Below, in pieces: positions 23,633-31,412 of a DNA stretch of 44,205 nucleotides; within the stretch, counting starts at the first letter, position 1, and every line of letters starts with the position of its first letter. The translations under genes and the position numbers were made by a program. The stretch spans positions 1 to 44,205 of the forward strand of contig DASUFI010000009.1 in NCBI GenBank assembly GCA_036274635.1, given 5' to 3'. Below the pieces are notes generated by a model. The model was not told where the DNA came from, did not search any database, and worked only from the letters and a program-made list of their open reading frames with translations. This stretch comes from DASUFI01 sp036274635. GTDB lineage: Bacteria; Planctomycetota; B15-G4.

Positions 23633-23859
23633 AGATGGCACGAGCGGCGGCTCTGCGCGTCACGGCCAAGGTGGTGGAGGCCCTGCCCAACGCCGTCTTC
23701 CGCGTGCAGCTGGACAACGGACATCAACTCATCGCCCACGTCTCGGGCAAGATGCGCATGCACTACATCCGCATCCTGCCCGGGGACACGGTGACGGTGG
23801 AGGTCAGCCCCTACGACCTCTCCAAGGGGCGCATCGTCTATCGCGGGGCCTCGACGTGA
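23629..23859 (+). CDS. infA: Translation initiation factor IF-1
   Basis: The protein has 76 residues and one OB-fold domain (S1-like). IF-1 binds the 30S A site during initiation. Family features are KVVEALPNAVFRVQLDNGHQLIAHVSGKMRMHYIRILPGDTVTVEVSPYDLSKGRIVYR. The start is GTG 23629, overlapping the adk stop, with GGGAGG (23618-23623) 5 bases upstream; ATG 23635 is an equally credible alternative that shortens it by two residues. rpmJ follows 16 bases later. Confidence 0.94.
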   Translation: MKMARAAALRVTAKVVEALPNAVFRVQLDNGHQLIAHVSGKMRMHYIRILPGDTVTVEVSPYDLSKGRIVYRGAST

Positions 23860-23875
23860 AGGAGCAGGACGCAGC

Positions 23876-23992
23876 ATGAAGGTCAGGGCCTCGGTCCGCA
23901 GGATCTGCGAGAACTGCAAGATCGTGAAGCGCTTCGGCGTGGTTCGCGTGGTGTGCAGCAATCCGCGCCACAAGCAGCGCCAGGGAAGGTAG
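23876..23992 (+). CDS. rpmJ: 50S ribosomal protein L36, zinc-binding form
   Basis: The protein has only 38 residues. L36 stabilises 23S rRNA folding late in assembly. The zinc ligands are C11, C14, C27 and H32, so this is the C+ form. It starts MKVRASVRRICENCK and ends NPRHKQRQGR, both standard. AAGGAG (23859-23864) lies 11 bases upstream of ATG 23876. rpsM begins 7 bases after the TAG stop, the usual infA-rpmJ-rpsM order. Confidence 0.95.
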   Translation: MKVRASVRRICENCKIVKRFGVVRVVCSNPRHKQRQGR

Positions 23993-23999
23993 GAGCAGC

Positions 24000-24383
24000 A
24001 TGCCGAGAATCGTGGGCGTCGACGTGCCGAACAACAAGCGCGTGGAGATCGCGCTGACCTACATCTACGGGGTGGGCAACACCACCGCGAAGAAGGTCTG
24101 CAAGCAGCTGCAGTTCAAGCCCGAGCTGCGCGCCAAGGACCTCACCGAGGAGGACGTGCAGCACATCGCGCACATGCTGGAGAAGAGCTTCGTGGTCGAG
24201 GGCGCTCTGCGCCGGCAGACCAGCCAGAACATCCAGCGCCTCAAGGACATCCGCTGCTACCGGGGCATCCGGCACATGAAGGGCCTGCCGGTGCGCGGGC
24301 AGAACACCCAGAGCAACGCCCGCACGCGCAAGGGCCCGCGCAAGACCGTGGCCGGCAAGAAGTCGGTCAAGCAGCTCGGCTGA
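24000..24383 (+). CDS. rpsM: 30S ribosomal protein S13
   Basis: The protein has 127 residues. S13 lies in the 30S head, contacts P-site tRNA and forms bridges to L5. The start MPRIVGVDVPNNKRVEIALTYIYGVGN, the middle KDIRCYRGIRHMKGLPVRGQ and the basic tail QSNARTRKGPRKTVAGKK are diagnostic. The second half of the helix-two-turn-helix region is normal. It follows rpmJ by 7 bases. GGAG (23992-23995) lies 4 bases before ATG 24000. Confidence 0.97.
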   Translation: MPRIVGVDVPNNKRVEIALTYIYGVGNTTAKKVCKQLQFKPELRAKDLTEEDVQHIAHMLEKSFVVEGALRRQTSQNIQRLKDIRCYRGIRHMKGLPVRGQNTQSNARTRKGPRKTVAGKKSVKQLG

Positions 24384-24396
24384 TCCCAGGAGAACC

Positions 24397-24777
24397 ATGG
24401 CCACCGGACCGAAGAAGATGCGCCGAGCCCTCTCGCGCGCGGTCGTCAACATCAAGGCGACCTTCAACAACACCATCGTCAGCTTCAGCGACCCGCACAA
24501 CGGCGAGATCCTGGTGTGGGACAGCGCCGGCAGCGCGGGCTACAAGGGCAGCCGCAAGAGCACGCCCTTCGCCGCGCAGAAGGCGGCCGAGCGCGCCGCC
24601 GGCAAGGCGCTGAAGCTGGGCATCAAGGACGTCGAGGTCCGCGTGCGCGGCCCCGGCTCCGGCCGCGAGTCCGCCGTGCGCGCCCTGGCGCAGGCCGGCC
24701 TCAAGGTGAAGGCCATCGAGGACCGCACGCCCGTCCCTCACAACGGCTGCCGCCCGCGCAAGCGGCGCCGCGTCTGA
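24397..24777 (+). CDS. rpsK: 30S ribosomal protein S11
   Basis: The protein has 126 residues, the usual length. S11 forms the platform and E-site cleft with S7. It has NIKATFNNTIVSFSD, GEILVWDSAGSAGYKGSRKSTPFAAQ and VRGPGSGRESAVRAL. The C-terminal DRTPVPHNGCRPRKRRRV is the signature block with the Asn-Gly pair that in some bacteria forms isoaspartate. AGGAG (24387-24391) lies 5 bases before ATG 24397. Confidence 0.97.
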   Translation: MATGPKKMRRALSRAVVNIKATFNNTIVSFSDPHNGEILVWDSAGSAGYKGSRKSTPFAAQKAAERAAGKALKLGIKDVEVRVRGPGSGRESAVRALAQAGLKVKAIEDRTPVPHNGCRPRKRRRV

Positions 24778-24795
24778 CCCGGAGTCCACCGAACC

Positions 24796-25419
24796 ATGTC
24801 CAGCAAGACGAGCGCCTGCAAGCTGTGCCGCCGGGAGGGCGTGAAGCTCTTCCTCAAGGCCAGCCGCTGCGAGACCAGCAAGTGCGCGCTGACCAAGCGC
24901 AACTTCCCGCCCGGCCAGCACCCCTGGGCGCGCACGCGCCACTCCGAGTACCGCACGCAGCTGCGCGAGAAGCAGCGCCTCAAGCGCTTCTACGGCGTGC
25001 CCGACCGGCAGTTCTCCAAGTACTTCGAGTGGGCCTCGCGCATGGCCGGCAACACCGGCGAGAACCTGCTCACGCTGCTGGAGCGCCGGCTGGACAACGC
25101 GGTCTTCGCGCTGGGCTTCACCACCAGCCGCCGCGGCGCGCGCCAGCTCGTGACCCACGGCCACGTGCACGTCAACGGCCGGCGCTGCGACGTCCCGTCC
25201 GCCCAGCTGCGGCCGGGCGACCGCCTCTCGGTGAGCGCGCGCGAGCCCATCCGCAAGCACGTCAAGGACGCGCTCGAGCAGCGCAGCAGCTACCCGATGC
25301 CCGCCTGGCTGGAACGCGACAACACGGCCCTCGAGGGCCGCGTCACCGCGCTGCCGGCGCGCACCGACGTCGCCTTCGACGTCCGCGAGCAGCTCATCGT
25401 CGAGCTGATGTCCAAGTAG
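24796..25419 (+). CDS. rpsD: 30S ribosomal protein S4, zinc-binding form
   Basis: The protein has 207 residues. S4 starts 16S rRNA assembly and in E. coli represses the alpha operon. The N-terminal zinc ligands are C8, C11, C25 and C30. The S4 RNA-binding domain is LERRLDNAVFALGFTTSRRGARQLVTHGHVHVNGRRCDVPS and the end is AFDVREQLIVELMSK. It lies between rpsK and rpoA, the usual alpha order. The stop is TAG and a 64-base gap with a hairpin precedes rpoA. Confidence 0.97.
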   Translation: MSSKTSACKLCRREGVKLFLKASRCETSKCALTKRNFPPGQHPWARTRHSEYRTQLREKQRLKRFYGVPDRQFSKYFEWASRMAGNTGENLLTLLERRLDNAVFALGFTTSRRGARQLVTHGHVHVNGRRCDVPSAQLRPGDRLSVSAREPIRKHVKDALEQRSSYPMPAWLERDNTALEGRVTALPARTDVAFDVREQLIVELMSK

Positions 25420-25447
25420 CCTCGACCCCCGCAGGAAACGCATCGCA

Positions 25448-25465
25448 GCGCGCCCCGCGGCGCGC
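25448..25465 (+). promoter_or_regulatory. 7-bp hairpin between rpsD and rpoA
   Basis: GCGCGCC (25448-25454), loop CCGC and GGCGCGC (25459-25465) form a perfect 7-bp stem. It ends just before the rpoA ribosome site (GGAGCAGGAG, about 25469-25478). There is no U-tract. The position suggests a processing or translation role, not termination. Confidence 0.45.
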
Positions 25466-25483
25466 CGAGGAGCAGGAGCAAGC

Positions 25484-26497
25484 ATGAGGATCCGCTGGCG
25501 CAACTTCGAGCTGCCGTCGACCGTGGTCGTGGAACGCGATTCGCTCACGGACGGCTACGGCGAGTTCACCATCGAGCCGTTCGAGAAGGGCTTCGGCCAC
25601 ACCATCGGCAACGGCCTGCGCCGCGTGCTGCTCTCGTCCATCGAGGGCTTCGCGGTGACGTCCGTGCAGATCGACGGCGTGCAGCACGAGTTCAGCACGA
25701 TCAAGGGCGTGATGGAGGACGTCACGGACGTCGTCCTGAACCTCAAGGGCTTGCTGGTCGAGCTGGAGGCCTCCGACCGCGTGGAGCTGCGCGCCGCGCG
25801 CTCCAAGAAGGGCGAGCTCAAGGCCGGCGACATCGAGCCGATGGCCGGCGTGCGCATCCTGAACCCCGAGCACGTCATCTGCACGCTCACCGAGGACGTG
25901 GCCGTCGGGCTGACGATCACCGTGGCCCGTGGCCGCGGCTACGTCACGGCCGAGGAGCACGAGTCGGAGGAGCGCGTCATCGGCGTCATCTCCATCGACA
26001 GCAACTTCTCGCCGGTGACGCGCGTGCGCTACCGCATCGAGGAGACGCGCGTCGGCAAGATCACCAACTACGACCGGCTGGTGCTCGAGGTGTGGACCGA
26101 CGGCACCGTGTCGCCCGAGGACGCGCTGGTGGAGGCCTCGCGCATCTACAGGAAGCACCTCAACGCCTTCGTGCACTACTACGACACCGACAAGGCCGTG
26201 CCCGCCGACGAGGCCCGGCCGGGCATGGTGGGCGTCGGCAGCGGCGAGCTGGACAAGCTCAAGGGCGTGCTGGCCACCAGCATCGAGGACCTCGACCTGT
26301 CCGTGCGCAGCCGCCACTGCCTGGACAGCGAGAACATCCGCACGGTGGGGGACCTGGTGCAGCGTACCGAGGCCGAGCTGCTGCGCGTGCGCAACTTCGG
26401 CAAGACGTCGCTGAACGAGATCAAGAAGAAGCTGGCCTCCATGAACCTCTCGCTGGGCATGACGCTGTCGGCCGAGTTGCAGGGCTCGGGGAGCTGA
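25484..26497 (+). CDS. rpoA: DNA-directed RNA polymerase subunit alpha
   Basis: The protein has 337 residues. The N-terminal domain (about 1-230) assembles beta and beta' and has the block FEKGFGHTIGNGLRRVLLSSIEG and GVMEDVTDVVLNLKGL. The C-terminal domain (about 260-325) binds UP elements and activators; VRSRHCLDSENIRTVGDLVQRTEAELLRVRNFGKTSLNEIKKKL keeps the arginine equal to E. coli R265. The N-terminus MRIRWRNFELPSTVVVERDSL resembles the planctomycete form as I recall it. ATG 25484 has a strong AG-rich ribosome site. Confidence 0.98.
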   Translation: MRIRWRNFELPSTVVVERDSLTDGYGEFTIEPFEKGFGHTIGNGLRRVLLSSIEGFAVTSVQIDGVQHEFSTIKGVMEDVTDVVLNLKGLLVELEASDRVELRAARSKKGELKAGDIEPMAGVRILNPEHVICTLTEDVAVGLTITVARGRGYVTAEEHESEERVIGVISIDSNFSPVTRVRYRIEETRVGKITNYDRLVLEVWTDGTVSPEDALVEASRIYRKHLNAFVHYYDTDKAVPADEARPGMVGVGSGELDKLKGVLATSIEDLDLSVRSRHCLDSENIRTVGDLVQRTEAELLRVRNFGKTSLNEIKKKLASMNLSLGMTLSAELQGSGS

Positions 26498-26498
26498 G

Positions 26499-26516
26499 CG
26501 CCGCACCGCCGGCGCG
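26499..26516 (+). promoter_or_regulatory. 6-bp hairpin between rpoA and rplQ
   Basis: GCGCCG (26499-26504), loop CACCGC and CGGCGC (26511-26516) form a 6-bp stem in the 31-base gap, directly before AAAGGA (26518-26523), the rplQ ribosome site. No U-tract is present. Confidence 0.4.
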
Positions 26517-26528
26517 AAAGGACCGACC

Positions 26529-26966
26529 ATGAGACACCGCATCAAGGGCCGCCGGCTGGGGCGCAGCACCAAGCACCGCCGCGCGCTCGGCAGCAACCTG
26601 GTGGCCGCGCTCTTCGAGCACGGCCGCATCACGACCACGGTGCCCAAGGCCAAGGAGTACCGCGCGCTGGCCGAGCAGATGATCACGCTGGGCAAGGTCA
26701 AGACCCTGCACCGCGTGCGCCAGGCCACGGCGCGGCTGCACCAGCGCGCCATCGTGGCGCGGCTCTTCGACACCATCGGCCCGTCCTTCAAGGACCGCCC
26801 CGGAGGCTACACGCGCATCGTGCGCCTCGGCACCAAGCGCCTCGGCGACAAGGGCGACAAGTGCTTCCTCGAGCTGGTCAACCACGTGCCGGTGCCGAAG
26901 GCCAAGCCCAGCACCGAGGGGGCCACGAAGAAGACGACCGAGAAGGCGGCCAAGGCGGATTCCTGA
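26529..26966 (+). CDS. rplQ: 50S ribosomal protein L17 with short Lys/Thr/Ala tail
   Basis: The protein has 145 residues. L17 lies near the tunnel exit. It starts MRHRIKGRRLGRSTKHRRALGSNLVAALFEHGRITTT and has the KAKEYRALAEQMITLGK helix and GGYTRIVRLGTKRLGDKG block. The last 25 residues (from PVPKAKPSTEG) are low-complexity Lys/Thr/Ala. The stop TGA overlaps the ATG of the following lipoprotein gene by one base, which couples a non-ribosomal gene to the alpha operon. Confidence 0.96.
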   Translation: MRHRIKGRRLGRSTKHRRALGSNLVAALFEHGRITTTVPKAKEYRALAEQMITLGKVKTLHRVRQATARLHQRAIVARLFDTIGPSFKDRPGGYTRIVRLGTKRLGDKGDKCFLELVNHVPVPKAKPSTEGATKKTTEKAAKADS

Positions 26967-27847
26967 TGCGCCCGCGGGCGGCCGCACTGCTGCTGCCGCT
27001 GCTGCTGGCCGCCGGATGCTCGCCGCTCTCGCCCTACTGGCGCAGCCGCGCCGCCGACCTCGGCGATGCGATCCCCATGTCGGGCGGCTGGGGCTGGGGC
27101 GCCTCGATCTCGCTGCGCGCCACGGCCCTCTTCCACGTGGGCATCGGCCTCTCGCCGGTGGTCTGCTACCGCTTCGGCTACGAGGACCGCACCTTCCACG
27201 GCATCTGGCACGAGTACAGCGCCTGCTTCCCGTGGGCGCCCTTCGTGGTGGACATGGGCTGCGTGCCGCCGCGTCCGCGCGGCTCGGACCTGCCCGAGCT
27301 GGGCTCGATCCCGCTGGTCTACCGCTGGGAAGTGCGCCGCGACGCGCCCTCGGGCGAGGGCGAGTACCCCACGCCCTGGGAGCCCTGCCTGCGCGAATGG
27401 GGCCGCCACCCGCCCAACTCGCGCGAGACCAGCGGCGCCTTCATCATCCCCGAGGACAGGCGCGAGATCAGCTGGCACGACCTGCGCCAGCAGCAGGGCG
27501 ACCCCAACCCGCTCGCCACGCTGGGCAGCCCCACGCGCGCCACGCTGTGGGAGGCCTCCCGCGACGGCCCGCCGCTGCCGCGCGACTGGGGCCTGTTCGA
27601 GGGCGACATCTTCCTGGGCTTCCTCGGCGTGCGCCTGGGCTTCCGCCCGGTCGAGTTCGTGGACTTCGTGGTGGGCTTCTTCGGCGTCGACTTCATGGGC
27701 GATGACTACCAGGAAGCCGAGTCCTCCGCGGCGCAGCCGCCGGAGCCTCCGCCCGCGCCGACGGAGCAGCCCGCGCCGCCCGAGCAGCCCGGCCCCGACG
27801 GCGAGACCTCTCCGCTCGGGACGCTGCCCCCGCCGCCGCGCACCTGA
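26966..27847 (+). CDS. Uncharacterised lipoprotein linked to the alpha operon
   Basis: The protein has 293 residues. A short hydrophobic signal (5-16) ends in a lipobox AAGC with lipidated C18 followed by Ser, so it should be an outer-membrane or periplasm-facing lipoprotein. Four further cysteines (C67, C87, C99, C141) could form disulfides. The middle is rich in Trp, Phe and Gly. Near the C-terminus lies the hydrophobic motif EFVDFVVGFFGVDFMGDD (230-247), which I recall from uncharacterised lipoproteins of planctomycetes and spirochaetes. Residues 255-293 are Pro/Glu-rich. ATG 26966 overlaps the rplQ stop. I cannot name a function. Confidence 0.85.
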   Translation: MRPRAAALLLPLLLAAGCSPLSPYWRSRAADLGDAIPMSGGWGWGASISLRATALFHVGIGLSPVVCYRFGYEDRTFHGIWHEYSACFPWAPFVVDMGCVPPRPRGSDLPELGSIPLVYRWEVRRDAPSGEGEYPTPWEPCLREWGRHPPNSRETSGAFIIPEDRREISWHDLRQQQGDPNPLATLGSPTRATLWEASRDGPPLPRDWGLFEGDIFLGFLGVRLGFRPVEFVDFVVGFFGVDFMGDDYQEAESSAAQPPEPPPAPTEQPAPPEQPGPDGETSPLGTLPPPPRT

Positions 27848-27881
27848 CGCCGGGGGTCAGCGGGCGTGGATGCGCCCGGCG
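27848..27881. terminator. Candidate bidirectional hairpin between convergent genes
   Basis: CGCCGGG (27848-27854) and CCCGGCG (27875-27881) form a perfect 7-bp stem across the 9-base gap between the lipoprotein stop and the dnaE stop. A second small stem GGGCG/CGCCC lies inside the loop (27862-27877). No U-tract lies on either side, so intrinsic termination would be weak. Confidence 0.4.
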
Positions 27882-30800
27882 CCCAGCGTCTCCTCCAGCG
27901 CGGCCAGCAGCGGCACCGACAGTGCCACGCGGTGCTGCTCGCCGAGGCGGAAGGTGGCCAGCCGCCCCTCCTCGCGCTCGACCACGAGGTAGGTCTCGGT
28001 GGGGCCCGGATGGCGCGGGAGGATCTCGCGCAGGGCATCGAGGCGCAGGTGCACCTCGTCCGGCGTCCCCCCGCGCACCTCGAGCAGCAGGCGCCGGCCT
28101 GCGCCGACGGCCGGGTCGGCGATGTCCAGGACCTCGTTCACCAGCAGGGCGGGCTCGTCGCGCGTGCGGTCGAGGGTGGCGCGCAGGATCACGGTCGCGT
28201 CGTCGCGCAGCAGATCGCGGTAGCGCTGATAGCTGCGCGGGAAGATGACCGCGTTGGCGCCTCCGCCCGGGCCCAGCACGCGGAACATGGCCATGGGCTG
28301 GCCGGCCGAGCGTCCCTTGCTGCTGACCGTCGTGCGCAGCGCCGTGACCAGGCCGCCGACACAGACCTCTGCGCGGTCGTCCAGCTCGCGCAGCGCGGCC
28401 ATGTCGTGGCTGCAGAGCAGGTGCAGCAGGCTGCGCACCTCGGCCAGCGGGTCCACCGAGATCCACAGGCCCAGCGCCTCCTTCTCCATCTCGAGCACGT
28501 CACGCGCGGCGGGGGCCGCGGCGCGCTCGAGGCGCACCTCCAGCGCCGCCGCCGCCGCGCCGCCGAAGAGCTGTGACTGGCCCGAGAGGCGGTCCTGCTG
28601 CGCGCGCGCCGCGTCGCGCAGCAGGCGCTCGGAGCTGGCCAGCAGCGCGGCGCGGTTGCGCTCGAGGGCGTCGAAGGTGCCGGCCTTGACCAGCGCGTCG
28701 AAGGCGGCGCGGTTGAGGGCGCGCGCGTCGAGGCGGTCGAGCAGGTCGGCGAGCGAGCGGAAGCGGCCGCCGGCCAGGGCGCGCGCGGCCAGCAGGGCCT
28801 CGACCACGCGCCCGCCCACGCCCTTGATCGCGCCCAGGCCGTAGCGCACGGCCTCGCCCTCGAGGCGGAAGTCGGCCCAGGAGGAATTGGCGTCGGGCGC
28901 CAGCACGGGCCGCTGGCCGCGGCGGCACTCCTCGACGTACTCCGCGACCTTGTCCGTGTTGTCGGCGTCGCAGGACATGAGCGCGCACAGGAACTCGCCC
29001 GGCCAGTGGGCCTTCATGTAGGCCGTGCGGAAGGTGATCAGGCCGTAGGCGGCGGAGTGGCTCTTGTTGAAGCCGTACTCCGCGAAGCGGCTCATGTCCG
29101 ACCAGATCTTGGCCGCGACGGGCGCGGCCAGGCCCTTGCCGGCGCAGCCCTTGAGGAACTTCTCCTCGTAGCTGCCCATGCGCTTCTTGTCCTTCTTGCC
29201 CATGGCCTTGCGCAGGCCGTCCGCGTCGTTGAGCGACATGCCCGCCAGCACCTGGGCCAGGCGCATGACCTGCTCCTGGTAGACCAGCGTGCCGTAGGTG
29301 TCGCGCAGCAGCGGCTCCATGAGCGGATGATCGTGGCGGATGGGCTCCTGCCCGTGCTTGCGGCGCACGAAGCTGTCCACCATGCCCGACTGCAGCGGCC
29401 CGGGACGGTACAGCGCGATGAGCGCGATGATGTCCTCGAAGCAGTCCGGCTGCAGGCGCATGACCAGCTCGCGCATGCCCGACGACTCGAGCTGGAACAC
29501 GCCGGTCACGTCGCCGCGCTTGAGCAGCGCGTAGCTGGCGGCGTCGTCCAGCGGCAGGGCGTCGAAGTCCACCTCCACCCCGTGGCTGTCGCGCACGATG
29601 GTGCGCACCTTCTCCAGGATGGTCAGGTTCTTGAGCCCGAGGAAGTCCATCTTGAGCAGGCCGATGGACTCGAGGTCGTTCATCGGCAGCTGCGTGTTGA
29701 CCTGGCCCTGCACCACGCACAGCGGCACCAGGTCCATGAGGGGGCGGTCGGTGATGACCACGCCCGCCGCGTGGGTGCTCGTGTTGCGCACCATGCCCTC
29801 GATGCGCAGGCCCACGTCCAGCAGCTCCCTCAGCTGCTCGCTGCCCTCGAACATCGAGGCCAGCTCCTTGTCCGCCTCGACCGCCTCCTTGAGCGACTTG
29901 TTCGGGCCGTCGGGGATGCGCTTGGCCAGCCGGTCGACCTCGGGCAGCGGCACGTCCAGCACGCGGCCGGCGTCGCGGATCGCGGCCTTGGCCGCCAGCG
30001 TGCCGAAGGTGACGATCTGGCACACCTGCTCGCTGCCGTAGCGGCGCCGCGCGTACTCGATGACTTCCTCGCGCCGGTCGCGGCAGAAGTCGATGTCGAT
30101 GTCCGGCATCGAGATGCGGTCGGCGTTGAGGAAGCGCTCGAAGAGCAGGTCGTAGCGCAGCGGGTCCAGCTGCGTGATCTCCAGCGCGTAGGCCACGATG
30201 GAGCCGGCCGCCGAGCCGCGCCCCGGGCCCACCGGGATGCCGTTCTCGCGCGCGAAGCGGATCAGGTCCCAGACGATGAGGAAGTAGCTCACGAAGCCCA
30301 TCTTCGTGATGACCGCGAACTCGGTCTCGAAGCGCTCGCGCACCGGCGCGGTCAGCTCGCCGTAGCGGCGGCGCAGGCCGTCCTCGCACAGGCGGCGCAG
30401 GAAGGCCTCGGGCGGCTCGCCGCCGGGGATCTCGAAGCGCGGCAGGTGCATGGTGCCGAGATCGAGGCGGATGTCGCAGCGCGAGGCGATCTCGGCCGTG
30501 CTGCGGTAGGCCTGGCTGTCCTCGCCGAAGAGCTGCGCCATCTCCTGGCTGCTGCGGAAGTGCAGCTGGTCGGTCTCGATGCGGAAGCGGCGCTGCTCGT
30601 CGTGCATGCGCTGGCCGGTGGCGATGCAGATGAGCGCGTCCTGCGCCTTGGCGTCGCCGGGGCAGCGGTAGTGGATGTCGTTGGTGGCCACGAGCGGCAG
30701 GCCGGTGCGGCGCGACACCTCCGTGAGGCCGTCGCGGATGACCGCCTGCTGCGGCAGCCCGTTGCTCATGACCTCGAGCCAGAAGCTGTCGCGCCCGAAC

Positions 30801-31300
30801 AGGTCGGCGTACTGCAGCGCCGTGCGGCAGGCGTCGTCGAGCTTGCCCGCGAGCACCTGCTGCGCGACCTCGCCCGACATGCAGCCCGACAGCGCCAGCA
30901 GGCCCTCGTGGTGCGCAGCCAGCATGGTCTTGTCCAGCCGCGGCTTGCGCTGGAGGCCCTTCGTCCAGCTCAGCGACGACAGGCGCGAGAGGTTCTCCCA
31001 GCCGCGGCGGTCGCGCGCCAGCAGCGTGACGTGGTGGCGCGGCGACTTGTCGCCCTCCTCGCGCGGCGCGGTGGCGTCGCCGTTCACGAGGTAGGCCTCG
31101 CAGCCCAGGATGGGGTTGATGCCCGCCTTGCGCGCCTTGGCGTAGAACTCGATCGCGCCGAACAGGTTGCCGTGGTCGGTGAGCGCCAGCGCGCCCATGC
31201 CGAGGCGCACGGCTTCCCCGACGAGGCCGTCGATGTCGATGGCGCCGTCGAGCAGCGAGTAGTGGCTGTGGACGTGCAGGTGCGTGAAGGGAGCGGCCAT
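27857..31300 (-). CDS. dnaE: DNA polymerase III alpha subunit, DnaE1 type
   Basis: The protein has 1147 residues, near the E. coli length. It is the replicative polymerase. The N-terminal PHP domain has HLHVHSHYSLLDG (7-19), TDHGN (41-45) and GCEAY, so its metal ligands look complete. The palm has GRGSAAGSIVAYAL and PDIDIDF with catalytic D400 and D402, and KMDFLG supplies the third Asp. FNKSHSAAYG, two helix-hairpin-helix segments, a QSQLF clamp-binding motif and a C-terminal OB fold follow. ATG at 31300 is chosen because upstream codons lie in the spacer and match nothing. It is convergent with the lipoprotein gene and divergent from the zinc-protein gene. Confidence 0.97.
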   Translation of the reverse strand: MAAPFTHLHVHSHYSLLDGAIDIDGLVGEAVRLGMGALALTDHGNLFGAIEFYAKARKAGINPILGCEAYLVNGDATAPREEGDKSPRHHVTLLARDRRGWENLSRLSSLSWTKGLQRKPRLDKTMLAAHHEGLLALSGCMSGEVAQQVLAGKLDDACRTALQYADLFGRDSFWLEVMSNGLPQQAVIRDGLTEVSRRTGLPLVATNDIHYRCPGDAKAQDALICIATGQRMHDEQRRFRIETDQLHFRSSQEMAQLFGEDSQAYRSTAEIASRCDIRLDLGTMHLPRFEIPGGEPPEAFLRRLCEDGLRRRYGELTAPVRERFETEFAVITKMGFVSYFLIVWDLIRFARENGIPVGPGRGSAAGSIVAYALEITQLDPLRYDLLFERFLNADRISMPDIDIDFCRDRREEVIEYARRRYGSEQVCQIVTFGTLAAKAAIRDAGRVLDVPLPEVDRLAKRIPDGPNKSLKEAVEADKELASMFEGSEQLRELLDVGLRIEGMVRNTSTHAAGVVITDRPLMDLVPLCVVQGQVNTQLPMNDLESIGLLKMDFLGLKNLTILEKVRTIVRDSHGVEVDFDALPLDDAASYALLKRGDVTGVFQLESSGMRELVMRLQPDCFEDIIALIALYRPGPLQSGMVDSFVRRKHGQEPIRHDHPLMEPLLRDTYGTLVYQEQVMRLAQVLAGMSLNDADGLRKAMGKKDKKRMGSYEEKFLKGCAGKGLAAPVAAKIWSDMSRFAEYGFNKSHSAAYGLITFRTAYMKAHWPGEFLCALMSCDADNTDKVAEYVEECRRGQRPVLAPDANSSWADFRLEGEAVRYGLGAIKGVGGRVVEALLAARALAGGRFRSLADLLDRLDARALNRAAFDALVKAGTFDALERNRAALLASSERLLRDAARAQQDRLSGQSQLFGGAAAAALEVRLERAAAPAARDVLEMEKEALGLWISVDPLAEVRSLLHLLCSHDMAALRELDDRAEVCVGGLVTALRTTVSSKGRSAGQPMAMFRVLGPGGGANAVIFPRSYQRYRDLLRDDATVILRATLDRTRDEPALLVNEVLDIADPAVGAGRRLLLEVRGGTPDEVHLRLDALREILPRHPGPTETYLVVEREEGRLATFRLGEQHRVALSVPLLAALEETLGAGRIHAR

Positions 31301-31316
31301 GGTGCGGCCGCCCACA

Positions 31317-31380
31317 CTAGCAACCCGGCGGACGAGGGCTTCCATGCGTCGCGCTGGCCGCTCCCCGCCGGGTGTGCTAG
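31317..31380. promoter_or_regulatory. Inverted repeat in the dnaE/zinc-protein spacer, likely paired promoters
   Basis: CTAGCAACCCGGCGG (31317-31331) and CCGCCGGGTGTGCTAG (31365-31380) are inverted copies with one extra base, separated by 33 bases. Each reads CCGCCGGGT-TGCTAG toward its own gene and is followed by GT two bases later, so the end of each arm may be an extended -10. If so, the dnaE transcript would have a leader of only a few bases, while the + strand leader would be about 25. An operator for a dimeric regulator is the other reading. Confidence 0.5.
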
Positions 31381-31412
31381 CGTCGCCGCTCCACCGCGAG
31401 GGTCCGCCGCCC

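Noticed and set aside
31284..31412. N-terminal extension of the zinc protein starting inside dnaE
   Set aside because: It would run through the divergent promoter repeat and encode Arg-rich filler; GTG 31413 is the sensible start.
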